From assembly GCF_010015445.1 (NCBI RefSeq), contig NC_053127.1, positions 11,638,776 to 11,702,775 on the forward strand: a DNA stretch of 64,000 bases. Reading direction: 5' to 3'. The position numbers were made by a program, and so were the translations under genes. The stretch is from Perca fluviatilis. Its lineage: Eukaryota > Chordata > Actinopteri > Perciformes > Percidae. This document shows, in pieces, positions 13,046-21,706 of the stretch. The notes under the pieces were generated by a model that was given only the letters and a program-made list of their open reading frames with translations, had not been told where the DNA came from and searched no databases. Numbering within the stretch: the first letter of the stretch is position 1; every line of letters starts with the position of its first letter.

Positions 13046-14331
13046 AAGATCCTTGAGAAGGTGGTTGCTAATCAGTTATGTGATTTTCTACATAGCAACA
13101 GTTTATTTGATGACTTTCAATCAGGATTTAGAAAGAATCATAGCACAGAGACGGCACTGGTGAAAATTACTAACGACCTTTTAACTGCTGCAGACAAAGG
13201 TCTTGTCTCCATTCTTGTTTTACTAGATCTTAGTGCTGCATTTGACACAATTGACCATTCAATCCTGTTACAGAGATTGGAACACTTGGTTGGCATTAAA
13301 GGAATTGCTCTGAGTTGGTTTAGGTCCTATTTCTCTGATCGATCTCAATTTGTGAATGTTAATGATAAATCCTCCAAAATGCAGCTAAAAGTTAGCCATG
13401 GGGTTCCTAGAGGCTCAGTGCTTGGACCAATTCTATTCTCCTTATATATGCTTCCTCTAGGCAATATTATTAGAAAACACTCAATTAACTTTCACTGTTA
13501 TGCGGATGACACCCAATTATACTTGTCAATCAAACCAGACGAAACCAGTCAGCTAGCAAAATTTCAAGAGTGCATTAAGGATATAAAATCCTGGATGACC
13601 TATAATTTTCTGATGTTAAACCCTAACAAAACTGAAGTTATTGTGCTGGGCCCTAAACACCTCCGAACTTCATTATCTAGAGATATAGCTACTCTGGATG
13701 GTGTTGCCCTGGCCTCCAGCACCACTGTTAGAAATTTAGGAGTTATCTTTGATCAGGATATATCCTTTAGTGCCAATCTAAAACAAACCTCAAGAACAGC
13801 CTTTTTTCATCTTCGTAACATTGCCAAAATTAGGAATATCCTGTCTCAAAACGACGCTGAAAAACTAGTCCATGCATTTGTTACTTCCAGGCTGGACTAT
13901 TGTAATTCCCTACTGTCAGGTTGCTCAAATAAGTCTCTTAAGACTCTCCAGCTGATCCAGAATGCTGCGCGCGTGTTCTCACAAGAACTAAGAAAAGAGA
14001 TCATATTTCTCCTGTATTAGCTTCTCTGCATTGGCTTCCTGTTGAATCCAGGATTGAGTTTAAAGTCCTTCTCTTGACCTACAAAGCTCTAAATGGTCTA
14101 GCACCATCATATCTAGAAGAGCTCCTAATACCCTATTGTCCTACTAGAGCACTGCGCTCCCAGAATGCGACTGGGGACCAGAGTCTCTAAAAGTAGAATG
14201 GGAGCCAGAGCCTTCAGTTATCAGGCTCCTCTCCTATGGAACCAGCTCCCGATCTGGGTTCGGGGGCAGAAACTGTCACCTCATTCAAGAATGAACTTAA
14301 AACTCTCCTATTTGATAAAGCTTATAGTTAG
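13046..14331 (+). pseudogene. broken LINE ORF2 (reverse transcriptase, C-terminal part)
   Basis: Encodes the reverse transcriptase of the LINE, which would copy its RNA at the nick in target DNA. Visible motifs are LLDLSAAFDTIDHSILL (palm, first catalytic Asp), SHGVPRGSVLGPILFSLYM, the catalytic YADD box in FHCYADDTQLYLS and, further on, TVRNLGVIFD and TSRLDYCNSLL. The frame stays open for about 319 codons from 13061, then shifts near 13965 after LQLIQNAA. The conserved remainder (ALHWLPVESRIEF-like, YKALNGLAPSYLEELL) continues in other frames to the stop at 14329-14331. The endonuclease and N-terminal RT are missing, so the copy is dead. Confidence 0.9.
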
Positions 14332-15153
14332 GGAGTGAGGAGTTGCAGTGTTCACCTAACTGGCCCAACTGCTTCTCTTCATAATTGTTAGATTAATAAT
14401 ACATAACAAAGTAGAGGGAGGCAGGCCAGCCAAGCCAGATCCGCAGGGGAGAGTTCTAAGCCCGAAAAAGCTACCTCTCCTTATGACCTGTCTCTCTTAG
14501 TTACCTGTTATAGTTACGCTGTTACAGTCCTAGACTGCCGGGGGACTTCCTTCCTTTGACACACTGAGCTGCTGCTCTCCTCTCCCTTTCTATTACTGTT
14601 TCTATTACTGTTACTATTACTATTACTATTTGTGTGCAGCCCGTCCCAGAAATGCTTGTTACTAATCCTAGCTTCTGGGGAGTTTACTCCCGGTCTTACG
14701 TATTTTCCCCCAGCGTTTTTCCTTGGAGAACGTTGGCACCAAGACCCTGGTTGCAGCTGTCGCCGTGGTCCTGCTGCACTCCCTGCTGAGCTCAGCGATG
14801 CCCTGCAATGTCATGCTCGCCGTCCTGCTGAACCCTGCAGCTTCCCGCTACATCCAGTCACTGTTCCATTATTAATGTGACTACTATCGCCACTGTTCAT
14901 CACACCCCAACCGGCTGCGTCAGACACGCGCTACCAAGAGCCTGGGTCTGTCCGAGGTTTCTTCCCAAGAGGGAGTTTTTCCTCGCCACTGTCGCACTGC
15001 TTGCTCTTGAGGGAATTACTGGAATTGTTGGAATTGTTGGGGCTTTGTAAATTATAGAGTGTGGTCTAGACCTACTCTATCTGTAAAGTGTCTCGAGATA
15101 ACTTATGTTATGATTTGATACTATAAATAAAATTGAATTGAATTGAATTGAAT
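13046..15153 (+). mobile_element. 5'-truncated L2/CR1-group LINE (Maui-like) with ATTGA tail
   Basis: Begins inside the reverse-transcriptase domain (KILEKVVANQL), continues through ORF2 (to 14331) and a long 3'UTR, and ends with (GAATT/ATTGA)n at about 15128-15153 after TAAATAAAATTG. The 3'UTR contains the fish-LINE words TTTTCCTCGCCACTGTCGC, GTGGTCTAGACCTACTCTAT and GTCTCGAGATAACTTATGTT. It is inserted in the TTAA element at 11943-15314, so it is the younger of the two. A target-site duplication was not clear. Confidence 0.9.
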
Positions 15154-15431
15154 ATTTGGAAGAAAAGCTCTTGTTACAAATATTCACATGGTAGTTAGGG
15201 GCCCATAAAATAGCATTCGGGCAATTCCCAGCCCAACCAATGTTACATACCCTATTAGGAGACCTTAAGGAACAGTGTGAAATACCCTATATAATCATTC
15301 TATCATCCCTTTAAAGTGCAGTGTCATTTACTGTACCAAGCTCCTGTATGCATGGGCTGTTGTCTTAGGGTCAGAGTAATTCATTTATCAATTCTTTTTT
15401 AATGTAAAAAGGAATAAAGTAAAATTATTTA

Positions 15432-16345
15432 AGGGGGCTTTCACACCTACCTCATTTGGTCCGGACCTTCGGACTTTTCAGTTTGATCTGAACCCAAATT
15501 ACAGGTGTGAAACCTCACCCGGACCAAGGTCCGCACCAACCGGACGAAATTTAATAATAGTCAAAAATAGTTTTAAAATAGTCTCTGTCCGGATCAAACT
15601 GAACCATGGTCCGGTTCGTTTATAGCGTGAAAGCATTTTTTGGATGGTTCGGACCAAATACAAGAAGCTCTGGTAGGGGAACCGGGGAAGCTCCTTTAAG
15701 GAATAGCTCAGGGTTTAGTGTGTACATGAGAGAGCGTGTGGCGCTGAATGCGCTCAGAGCAGACAGCTGTCAGCTATCAGAGCTGAGAATACATCAGCAG
15801 TACAGTGTTCATTTTAGGACATCCTCAGATCTCAGACTCCGGTGTCAGACTCAAATGAAACGGCCTCGGCGTCAGAAAAACATCGGTCATTCTCAGACAA
15901 AATGGCCTCGGTGTCGGGAAAAAAAAACGAGGCCGTTTCGTTTGATTCTGACACCCGACTCTGAGGATGTCCTAAAATGAACACTGTACAGCAGTTTACT
16001 TGTTAAGTGGTAGTAAATGTACAGTGTAGGTTTCCGTTTGTCTCTGAATAAATGCTGCAGAAAGAAAGTGTCTTGCTTTTTCTCAAAATCGTAACAAAAC
16101 AAAAAGAGGCGCAGCAGTAGGGTAGAGCAGCAGTCAGTTGAAAAAACTCTGACACAGAGAGAGGATACGAGAGGACGGGGAAGTCAGTCTACAAACCAAC
16201 CAATTAAAAGCATCAGGATACGCAGCTCATGTATGGGATGACGGCAGGACGTAGTTTTGTCACATATAGACCTTTAATGCGCTTGCATAACTGCAGTGTG
16301 AAACCAAAATGCAAAAACATGAACCTTGGTCCGGACCTTGGATTC
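15432..16345. mobile_element. MITE-like repeat with GGTCCGGACC ends, right end truncated
   Basis: The left end GGGGGCTTTCACACC (from about 15433) and the palindromic word GGTCCGGACC recur inverted at 16329-16338, with CAGTGTGAAACC nearby, but the expected GGTGTGAAAGCCCCC right terminus is missing. A CACACC..GGTGTGAAA terminal style is common to several fish DNA transposons, including the element at 27934-28672. No transposase is present; open frames at 15606-15980 and 15893-16102 are shadows over its palindrome. Confidence 0.65.
15800..15989. repeat. imperfect palindrome inside the MITE
   Basis: The left arm (15800-15868; TACAGTGTTCATTTTAGGAC then ATCCTCAG...GAAACGGCCTCG) is matched by its reverse complement at about 15925-15989. 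The outer 28 bp are perfect; the inner arms are imperfect. The spacer is about 55 bp. A transcript would fold into a long hairpin. Confidence 0.85.
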
Positions 16346-17077
16346 AAGATTTATTTAGAAATTAAGTTCACGCAGAGAAAAAACAATTAAGTTACAAAAT
16401 GCATTAATTTACATAGATTTCATTTGTGGGGTGGCACAGAAATTTGATGGTCTTATGACAGCATCATGAGTTATAAATAACAAAGCAACGCTGTCTTGAC
16501 AAAACCAAATCCAAAACATCCTCCAAATACAGCCCCGTTTTCAGCGTTTGACACACTGTTCCGCTAATTCATGATTTCTTTAGTCTAAAAAGAAGGCTTT
16601 TCTCTTTGGCAGCAAAAACAAACATTTTTACTCCAAGTAACTTTTACTCCAGTTAAACTATGCCACTAATCTTTTTGAATAAATTAGCGTCAAGAGTTAA
16701 ACCGGTTGAATGTGAATTATGTACAAAAATCTCATAACCAATAAATAACATTTACCAAACGACAAATCTGATGCACACATTGCCTGGATAACAACATGCA
16801 AAGATGGGTTATAACCAAGCCAGTTGGCTCAATTTGCTAATAAGGAAATGAGACAACGTGTTGATCGTCAGTAGATCCATACGTAAACCTCAAATAAACA
16901 GTAAGCCCAATGCTGGTACTCAGAGGGTTAATCAATCCATGGTTGCATGTGTTTACCGTTTTTGTCCAACTCAACCACCCATCTTGCCACTTTGTACAGT
17001 CAGTAATTACTATGCTTTTTGAATACAAACAGGCTATTTCAAAGGGCAATTGCTGGATTTTCGATCTCTATCTTTTC
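16346..17077. other. noncoding sequence without recognised features
   Basis: AT-rich unique-looking DNA. Overlapping 70-80 codon frames on both strands at 16837-17152 have no domain evidence. Confidence 0.4.
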
Positions 17078-17089
17078 AAAGCCCAGATA

Positions 17090-17290
17090 AGGTTTTTTTT
17101 TTCTTCTTTTTTTTCAATATTTTATTTTCAGATTTCAATTTTACAACAGTGACAACACACAAACAAAACAGAACATGTCACCACAATACAATGCTTTACG
17201 GCTGCCAGTTTACAAAGTAACAGTCTCTCAGACAATATTTAACATATTGTGAGTGCGGTAGAATAGTGTATAGCTATAAAGTATATACAC
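17090..17290 (-). mobile_element. 3' end of an L1-like retroposon with 12-bp target-site duplications
   Basis: The direct repeat AAAGCCCAGATA occurs at 17078-17089 and 17291-17302 and brackets a 201-bp insert. Read on the minus strand, the insert ends in AAAATAAAATATTG and a run of A with a few G, a poly(A) tail. Upstream of that it has T-rich words (TTCTGTTTTGTTTGTGTG, GTCACTGTTGTAAAATTG) familiar from fish L1-type 3' ends. It is extremely 5'-truncated and carries no coding sequence. Confidence 0.82.
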
Positions 17291-17302
17291 AAAGCCCAGA
17301 TA

Positions 17303-18507
17303 TGTTTTTAATCAAGCAGCGAAATGTAAACAGCAGGAGGTTTATTATAGGTGTTGCAGTATATAATGCACCATGGACAGTAAAGTTTGAACCACTGGAC
17401 AGGTACATCAGGAACCTCAGTGAAGACTTTTCCAATTAAAGCACCTGCTTGAATGGAGGCCGCCCAGGTGATTTTAATCTGATTTAAGTTTTAATTGAAA
17501 TGGTGTCTTGAGGGTTAGTATAGTTTAATTGACATGCTATTATTCATATTTTTATTATAAGTTCCGATTATTGCAACTAATCAGTTGAATTTTTTTACTT
17601 ATTTATTTAGAATATTTATTTATTGTGGAGAATATTTTGAGACTAGAGAGATTGTGATACTGTCATCGTGACAAGGTTTAAAACAGCCACACCATAACAC
17701 AACTACACATGAAGAAGGATGCATGGTTTAAATAATAGGTGCCAAGATTTTATAAAAAAAGGTCTTACCAAACCAAAAAAAAAATAAATTACAAATGACA
17801 TACACAGCTAAGTCAAATAATTATGTATAAAAAGTATTACACTGAAGAGGCTACAGCAGGGCAACTGTTAAGGCACTTTGCTATTTGAACTAGAGCCATG
17901 TAGAGAGCAGATTATCCAACTGTTAAATCAGTGTTAATTAACAGATGCTCCACTGGTTACATGACAGATACGTTTGCAAGTAAATCACATACATGAGGGG
18001 GACTCATTTTTTAAACCCAGAAACTGTGTCTCCAGAATTATTGTTTTTTTGAGGTCGATTACGAGTGCTATAGGAGGATGGTGGGGGGGGTTGTTTGGAT
18101 GATTGTGAAATTATGCCAATCATTACTAAAAGGCTAAGCACTGTATTAACTGTGGAGTAAGAGTTTGATCATAAGCTTGTTACATGTAATTTCAGCCAAG
18201 TATGTGTAATAATTTTGTTGATAGATTTTCGAAATAAAAATGAGCATAATCTTAAGGATCTACTTAGCTCTCCATGCAGCACAAAGACAACGTAGTCATA
18301 TTTTGACATTATAAGATATACATATATGCACGCATAAATTACTGAACAGGCCTAAGGGGAATGTATTAAATATACAGATATACACAATAATACTATTTCA
18401 CATTGAAATATTTTTTATCTTTTGGATGTTTGTGTGCTGCGGCGTCCCTGTGTGTGTAACAAGCATTACAAGAGCATTTTACTAATGCAGTGTAAAAATA
18501 ACAATGA
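17303..18507. other. noncoding sequence without recognised features
   Basis: AT-rich; contains a G-run at about 18081-18090 and A-runs near 17760-17790. Nothing supports an exon, RNA gene or transposon end. Confidence 0.4.
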
Positions 18508-18784
18508 AATGCTGCGCTATTGACTTTAGACCAGGTTTTTGTTGGTCAATGGCGCGATCACTTTAACCTGCTTCAAGATAGCAATACGCCAAGAATTTAC
18601 CTGAACACACCTCCCTGTAAGACCCGCATGCCCATGAGCGCACAGATGGGGGCAGGTGCATTTGCTATTTAAACGACGCGGGCACTGGACGGGAAATTGA
18701 CAACTGCGCCGGTCTTCAACAAGTAAAGACACTTGCGTCGGGCTTTGTGCTGCACTGCGCCGGGTGCAAGATAGGGCCCTTAGT
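18508..18784. repeat. fragment of a fish DNA-transposon repeat ending in GGGCCC
   Basis: A GC-richer block with GCGCGATCACTTTAACCTGC, TTTAAACGACGCGGGCACTG and the end TGCGCCGGGTGCAAGATAGG followed by GCCC (to 18784). I recognise these words from a common dispersed fish repeat whose terminus is an inverted GGGCCCTATCTTGCACCC. The opposite end is not present here. Confidence 0.5.
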
Positions 18785-18799
18785 ATTTTAGTGGGCACT

Positions 18800-19709
18800 C
18801 CATCCATCTTCTTCCGATTATCCGGTGTCGGGTCACGGGGGGAGCAGCTCCAGCAGGGGACCCCAAACTTCCCTTTCCCGAGCCACATTAACCAGCTCTG
18901 ACTGGGTGATCCCAAGGCGTTCCCAGGCCAGTTTGGAGATATAATCCCTCCACCTAGTCCTGGGTCTTCCCCGAGGCCTCCTCCCAGCTGAACGTGCCTG
19001 GAACACCTCCCTAGGGAGGCGCCCAGGGGGCATCCTTACCAGATGCCCTGGCTCCTTTCGACACGAAGGAGCAGCGGCTCTACTCCGAGCTCCTCATGGA
19101 TGACTGAGCGTCTCACCCTATCTTTAAGGGAGAAGCCAGCCACCCTCTTGAGGAAATCCATTTTGGCCGCTTGTACCCTGGATCTTGTTCTTTCGGTCAT
19201 GACCCAGCCTTCATGACCATAGGTGAGCATAGGTGAGCTCTCTTTTCGTCACAACGGTGCGATAGATTGAATGTAATACCGCATACGCTGCGCCGATTCT
19301 CCGACCGATCTCCCGCTCCATTGTCCCCTCACTCGCGAACAAAACCCCAAGGTACTTGAACTCCTTCACTTGGGGTAAGGACTCATTCCCTACCTGGAGA
19401 AGGCATTCCATCGGTTTCCTGCTGAGAACCATGGCCTCAGATTTAGAGGTGCTGATCCTCATCCCAGCCGCTTCACACTCTGCTGCGAACCGATCCAGTG
19501 ACTGCTGAAGGTCACAGGCCGATGATGCAATCAGGACCACGTCATCTGCAAAGAGCAGCGATGAGATCGCCAGCCCACCAAACTGCAACCCCTCCCCACC
19601 CAGACTACGCCTTGATATCCTGTCCATAAATATTACAAACAGGATTGGCGACAAAGCGCAGCCCTGGCGGAGGCCAACCCTCACCTGAAACAAGTCCGAC
19701 TTACTGCCG
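18800..19709 (-). mobile_element. Rex3 (RTE-clade) LINE fragment with 10-bp target-site duplications
   Basis: AGTGGGCACT is present at 18790-18799 and 19710-19719, exactly flanking a 910-bp insert. The minus strand encodes the C-terminal half of an RTE-type ORF2 and ends in GGAAGAAGATGGATGG, the usual Rex3 3' end. The stretch GGCGACAAAGCGCAGCCCTG (from about 19647) closely matches the region used as the standard Rex3 diagnostic site. The copy is 5'-truncated within the RT domain, as is usual for target-primed insertions. Confidence 0.93.
18830..19709 (-). pseudogene. Rex3 ORF2 remnant (reverse transcriptase, C-terminal half)
   Basis: Read on the minus strand from 19709: SKSDLFQVRVGLRQGCALSP (palm), LLFADDVVLIASS (catalytic FADD box), EAAGMRISTSKSEAMVLSRK and VKEFKYLGVLFASEG. 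After a frame break near 19230 come LTYGHEGWVMTERTRSRVQA, EELGVEPLLLRVERSQ, MPPGRLPREVFQA and GRRPRGRPRTRWRDYISKLA, ending REVWGPLLELLPP. Motif order is that of fish Rex3. The N-terminal half with the endonuclease is missing and the frame is broken at least twice, so it cannot make an active enzyme. The longer open frame reaching 20146 is a chimera with flanking minisatellite DNA. Confidence 0.9.
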
Positions 19710-19849
19710 AGTGGGCACTGATATTCGAAAATAACTAAATGGGTTTTATATGTATTAAACAAAATGACGGTGGGGTCGGTGACCGGGTAAGTAATGTATT
19801 TGTGTATACCTGACCACCGTGTAACACCAAAAACACCAACTACAGCAGC

Positions 19850-20045
19850 AAGCCTACTACAAAGACAAGCACAAAAGCCATACAGAGACGCAAAACGACT
19901 AAAAACATTCACAAAATTACCACAATAAAATGTGAAATGGCCACAAAGAGAAGCATAATGGCCACAAGGAGATGCAAAATTATCATAATATGATATAAAA
20001 CGACCACAAGGGCACACGAAATGGCCACAAAGAGGTGAAAAGCCA
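19850..20045. repeat. degenerate minisatellite (about 21-27 bp unit)
   Basis: Variants of CAAAATGGCCACAAAGAGA follow one another, for example ATGGCCACAAAGAGAAGCA, ATGGCCACAAGGAGATGCA, ACGACCACAAGGGCACACG and ATGGCCACAAAGAGGTG. On the minus strand it is translated into Cys-Gly-His-Phe-like repeats, which explains the odd open frames at 19909-20146. Confidence 0.8.
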
Positions 20046-20146
20046 CAGTCTGGGTGACTTCTCCTATGTCGAAGTGTTGGGAGGGGCTCCATCCATAATA
20101 ATATGGCATGAAAGGTCTTGATGTTTAAGCTCTGGTTGGACTGCAT

Positions 20147-21250
20147 GCATTTATTTAAGTCTTTAGACTGTTTGCATTAATGTCTCCCAATGTGTGAGCC
20201 AATATATTTGTAAAGTGATTATTAATTGCCACCGTTACGCATTCATGGAATAAGTCCCTGACTTTGTGTTGATAATTATGTTAAATTCAATGTCTTACAT
20301 GTAAAAAAATAAATAAGGTCTGTTATCTCTTGAGCTTTAGTTTAATCAACAGTGAAATCCATGCAAGCTGTTTGAAACGATGATCAGACAAACAGTGTGG
20401 TGAAAGCCCTGTAGAGTCTAATAACGCTTAAAGAGAAACACATCCCGTTTCCTGTAATAGTCGCATTAAGTTAACAGTTGAGCTGAAAATCCCTTTGTGG
20501 TTTTTAACATTTTAAGGAAAAGCACGGGCAGATGATCTAAAACTTGCACTGCAATTTGCAGTAAAGTCATAGTAAGAAAAATAGAAACATAAAAAGTGTA
20601 AGATAAAGGACAAAATGGCTTTTTAAATGCTGCTCAGTAAAGCGCTGAACACGATCCCCTCAGAGATTGGACAGCTGTCACACCCTCTCAGTGGAGTTCT
20701 GTGGTAGCCATGCATTTTGAACACCAAAAGCCTTAAGCAAAATATTTGGCTTCTCGAGAAGTAAAATATGAATGATAACACAAGTTAACGATAAGTGATC
20801 TGCTCAGCAGTGAAGTTTTGGTTTGTGGAATTTTGTCGAAGGGTATTGACTCAACCACTGCAAGACTGATGCTTGTGTCGGCTATACTGAGTTTCACATG
20901 AATCTTTACTCCCCAAAAAGTGTTATGTACTTGTGCTGTTTGCAAGTACTGCATGATTCATTAGAAAAGTTCCAAAAAGTTTTTATTTTCCACCCACAGT
21001 TCCCCTAAAACATGTCTACATGCTGAAAATGAAGGTAGTCATAAATTCGATTTTGCACTTCTGTTCATGTCAGGATCAATTATTTTGACTGACTGACTGC
21101 TTGATGGATTCATAATTGTCACACTCCTGCAGGGCAACACGCTTTCATTAGTTGATTTGAAAAAGAAAAAGCATGTTCAGAAAGGCAGTGGAGCCCAACT
21201 GTTGCAGTCTTCATGGTACTGAAGACGTAATACTAGTTTGTGTGTTTTTG
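20147..21250. other. noncoding sequence without recognised features
   Basis: No exon, transposon end or RNA gene was recognised; base composition is like that of the surrounding DNA. Confidence 0.4.
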
Positions 21251-21251
21251 G

Positions 21252-21513
21252 GGCCAGCAGGGACTAAGCTCTGCAGGGACTAAGCTACTGCCAGAGGGTC
21301 GCCGGTTTAAATCCCGGAACAGACCAAGTACGGCGAGTGGACTGGTAGCTGGGTAGGTGCCAGTTTATCTCCTGAGCACTCCTGAGGTGCCCTTGAGCAA
21401 GGCACTGAACCCCCAACTACTTGGGGCACCATCCTGTGAGGCAGCTCCCTCGCCTTGACATCTCTCCATAGATAATGCATGTGTATAGGTCCTGTTTGTG
21501 CATGTGTGCATTT

Positions 21514-21594
<81 letters not shown>

Positions 21595-21690
21595 TTTCAG
21601 CGTGCGTGCATGCATATATATAAGAACAGAGTGAAAAAATGTAATATCCCTATTCTGGATTAATAAAGTATACATTGTTATTAAAATCCA
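21252..21690 (+). mobile_element. tRNA-derived V-SINE-like element with internal (TG)n
   Basis: A B-box-like GCCGGTTTAAATCCCGG lies at 21301-21317. The body has GGACTGGTAGCTGGGTAGGT (from 21340) and TGCCCTTGAGCAAGGCACTG (from 21388). A (TG)n expansion (21515-21592) separates it from the tail TGTAATATCCCTATTCTGGA then TTAATAAAG. The A-box half is disturbed by a short GGGACTAAGCT duplication (about 21261 and 21278). No coding potential. Confidence 0.75.
21515..21592. repeat. (TG)n microsatellite
   Basis: Nearly pure TG with one interruption (TGTTGT at 21549-21553), inside the SINE body. Frames on both strands through it are repeat artefacts. Confidence 0.97.
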
Positions 21691-21706
21691 TAACTGGGCT
21701 AAATGG

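Larger units (their letters stand above)
11943..15314. mobile_element. TTAA-flanked non-autonomous DNA transposon, interrupted by a LINE
   Basis: The left end is TTAA followed by AGGGGTGATAGAATG (from 11943); the right end is CATTCTATCATCCCT followed by TTAA (15296-15314). The inverted repeats differ at one base. Without the LINE insert (13046-15153) the element is about 1.26 kb. It contains a tandem duplication (12330-12720) and no transposase. TTAA duplication is known for piggyBac and Kolobok elements; the AG..CT termini do not settle which. Confidence 0.85.

Noticed and set aside
13061..14020. 319-codon frame as a host gene
   Set aside because: It is LINE reverse transcriptase with a YADD box, flanked by LINE 3'UTR and tail.
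19850..20045. CRISPR-like repeat array
   Set aside because: Units are contiguous and degenerate without unique spacers, in a vertebrate genome.
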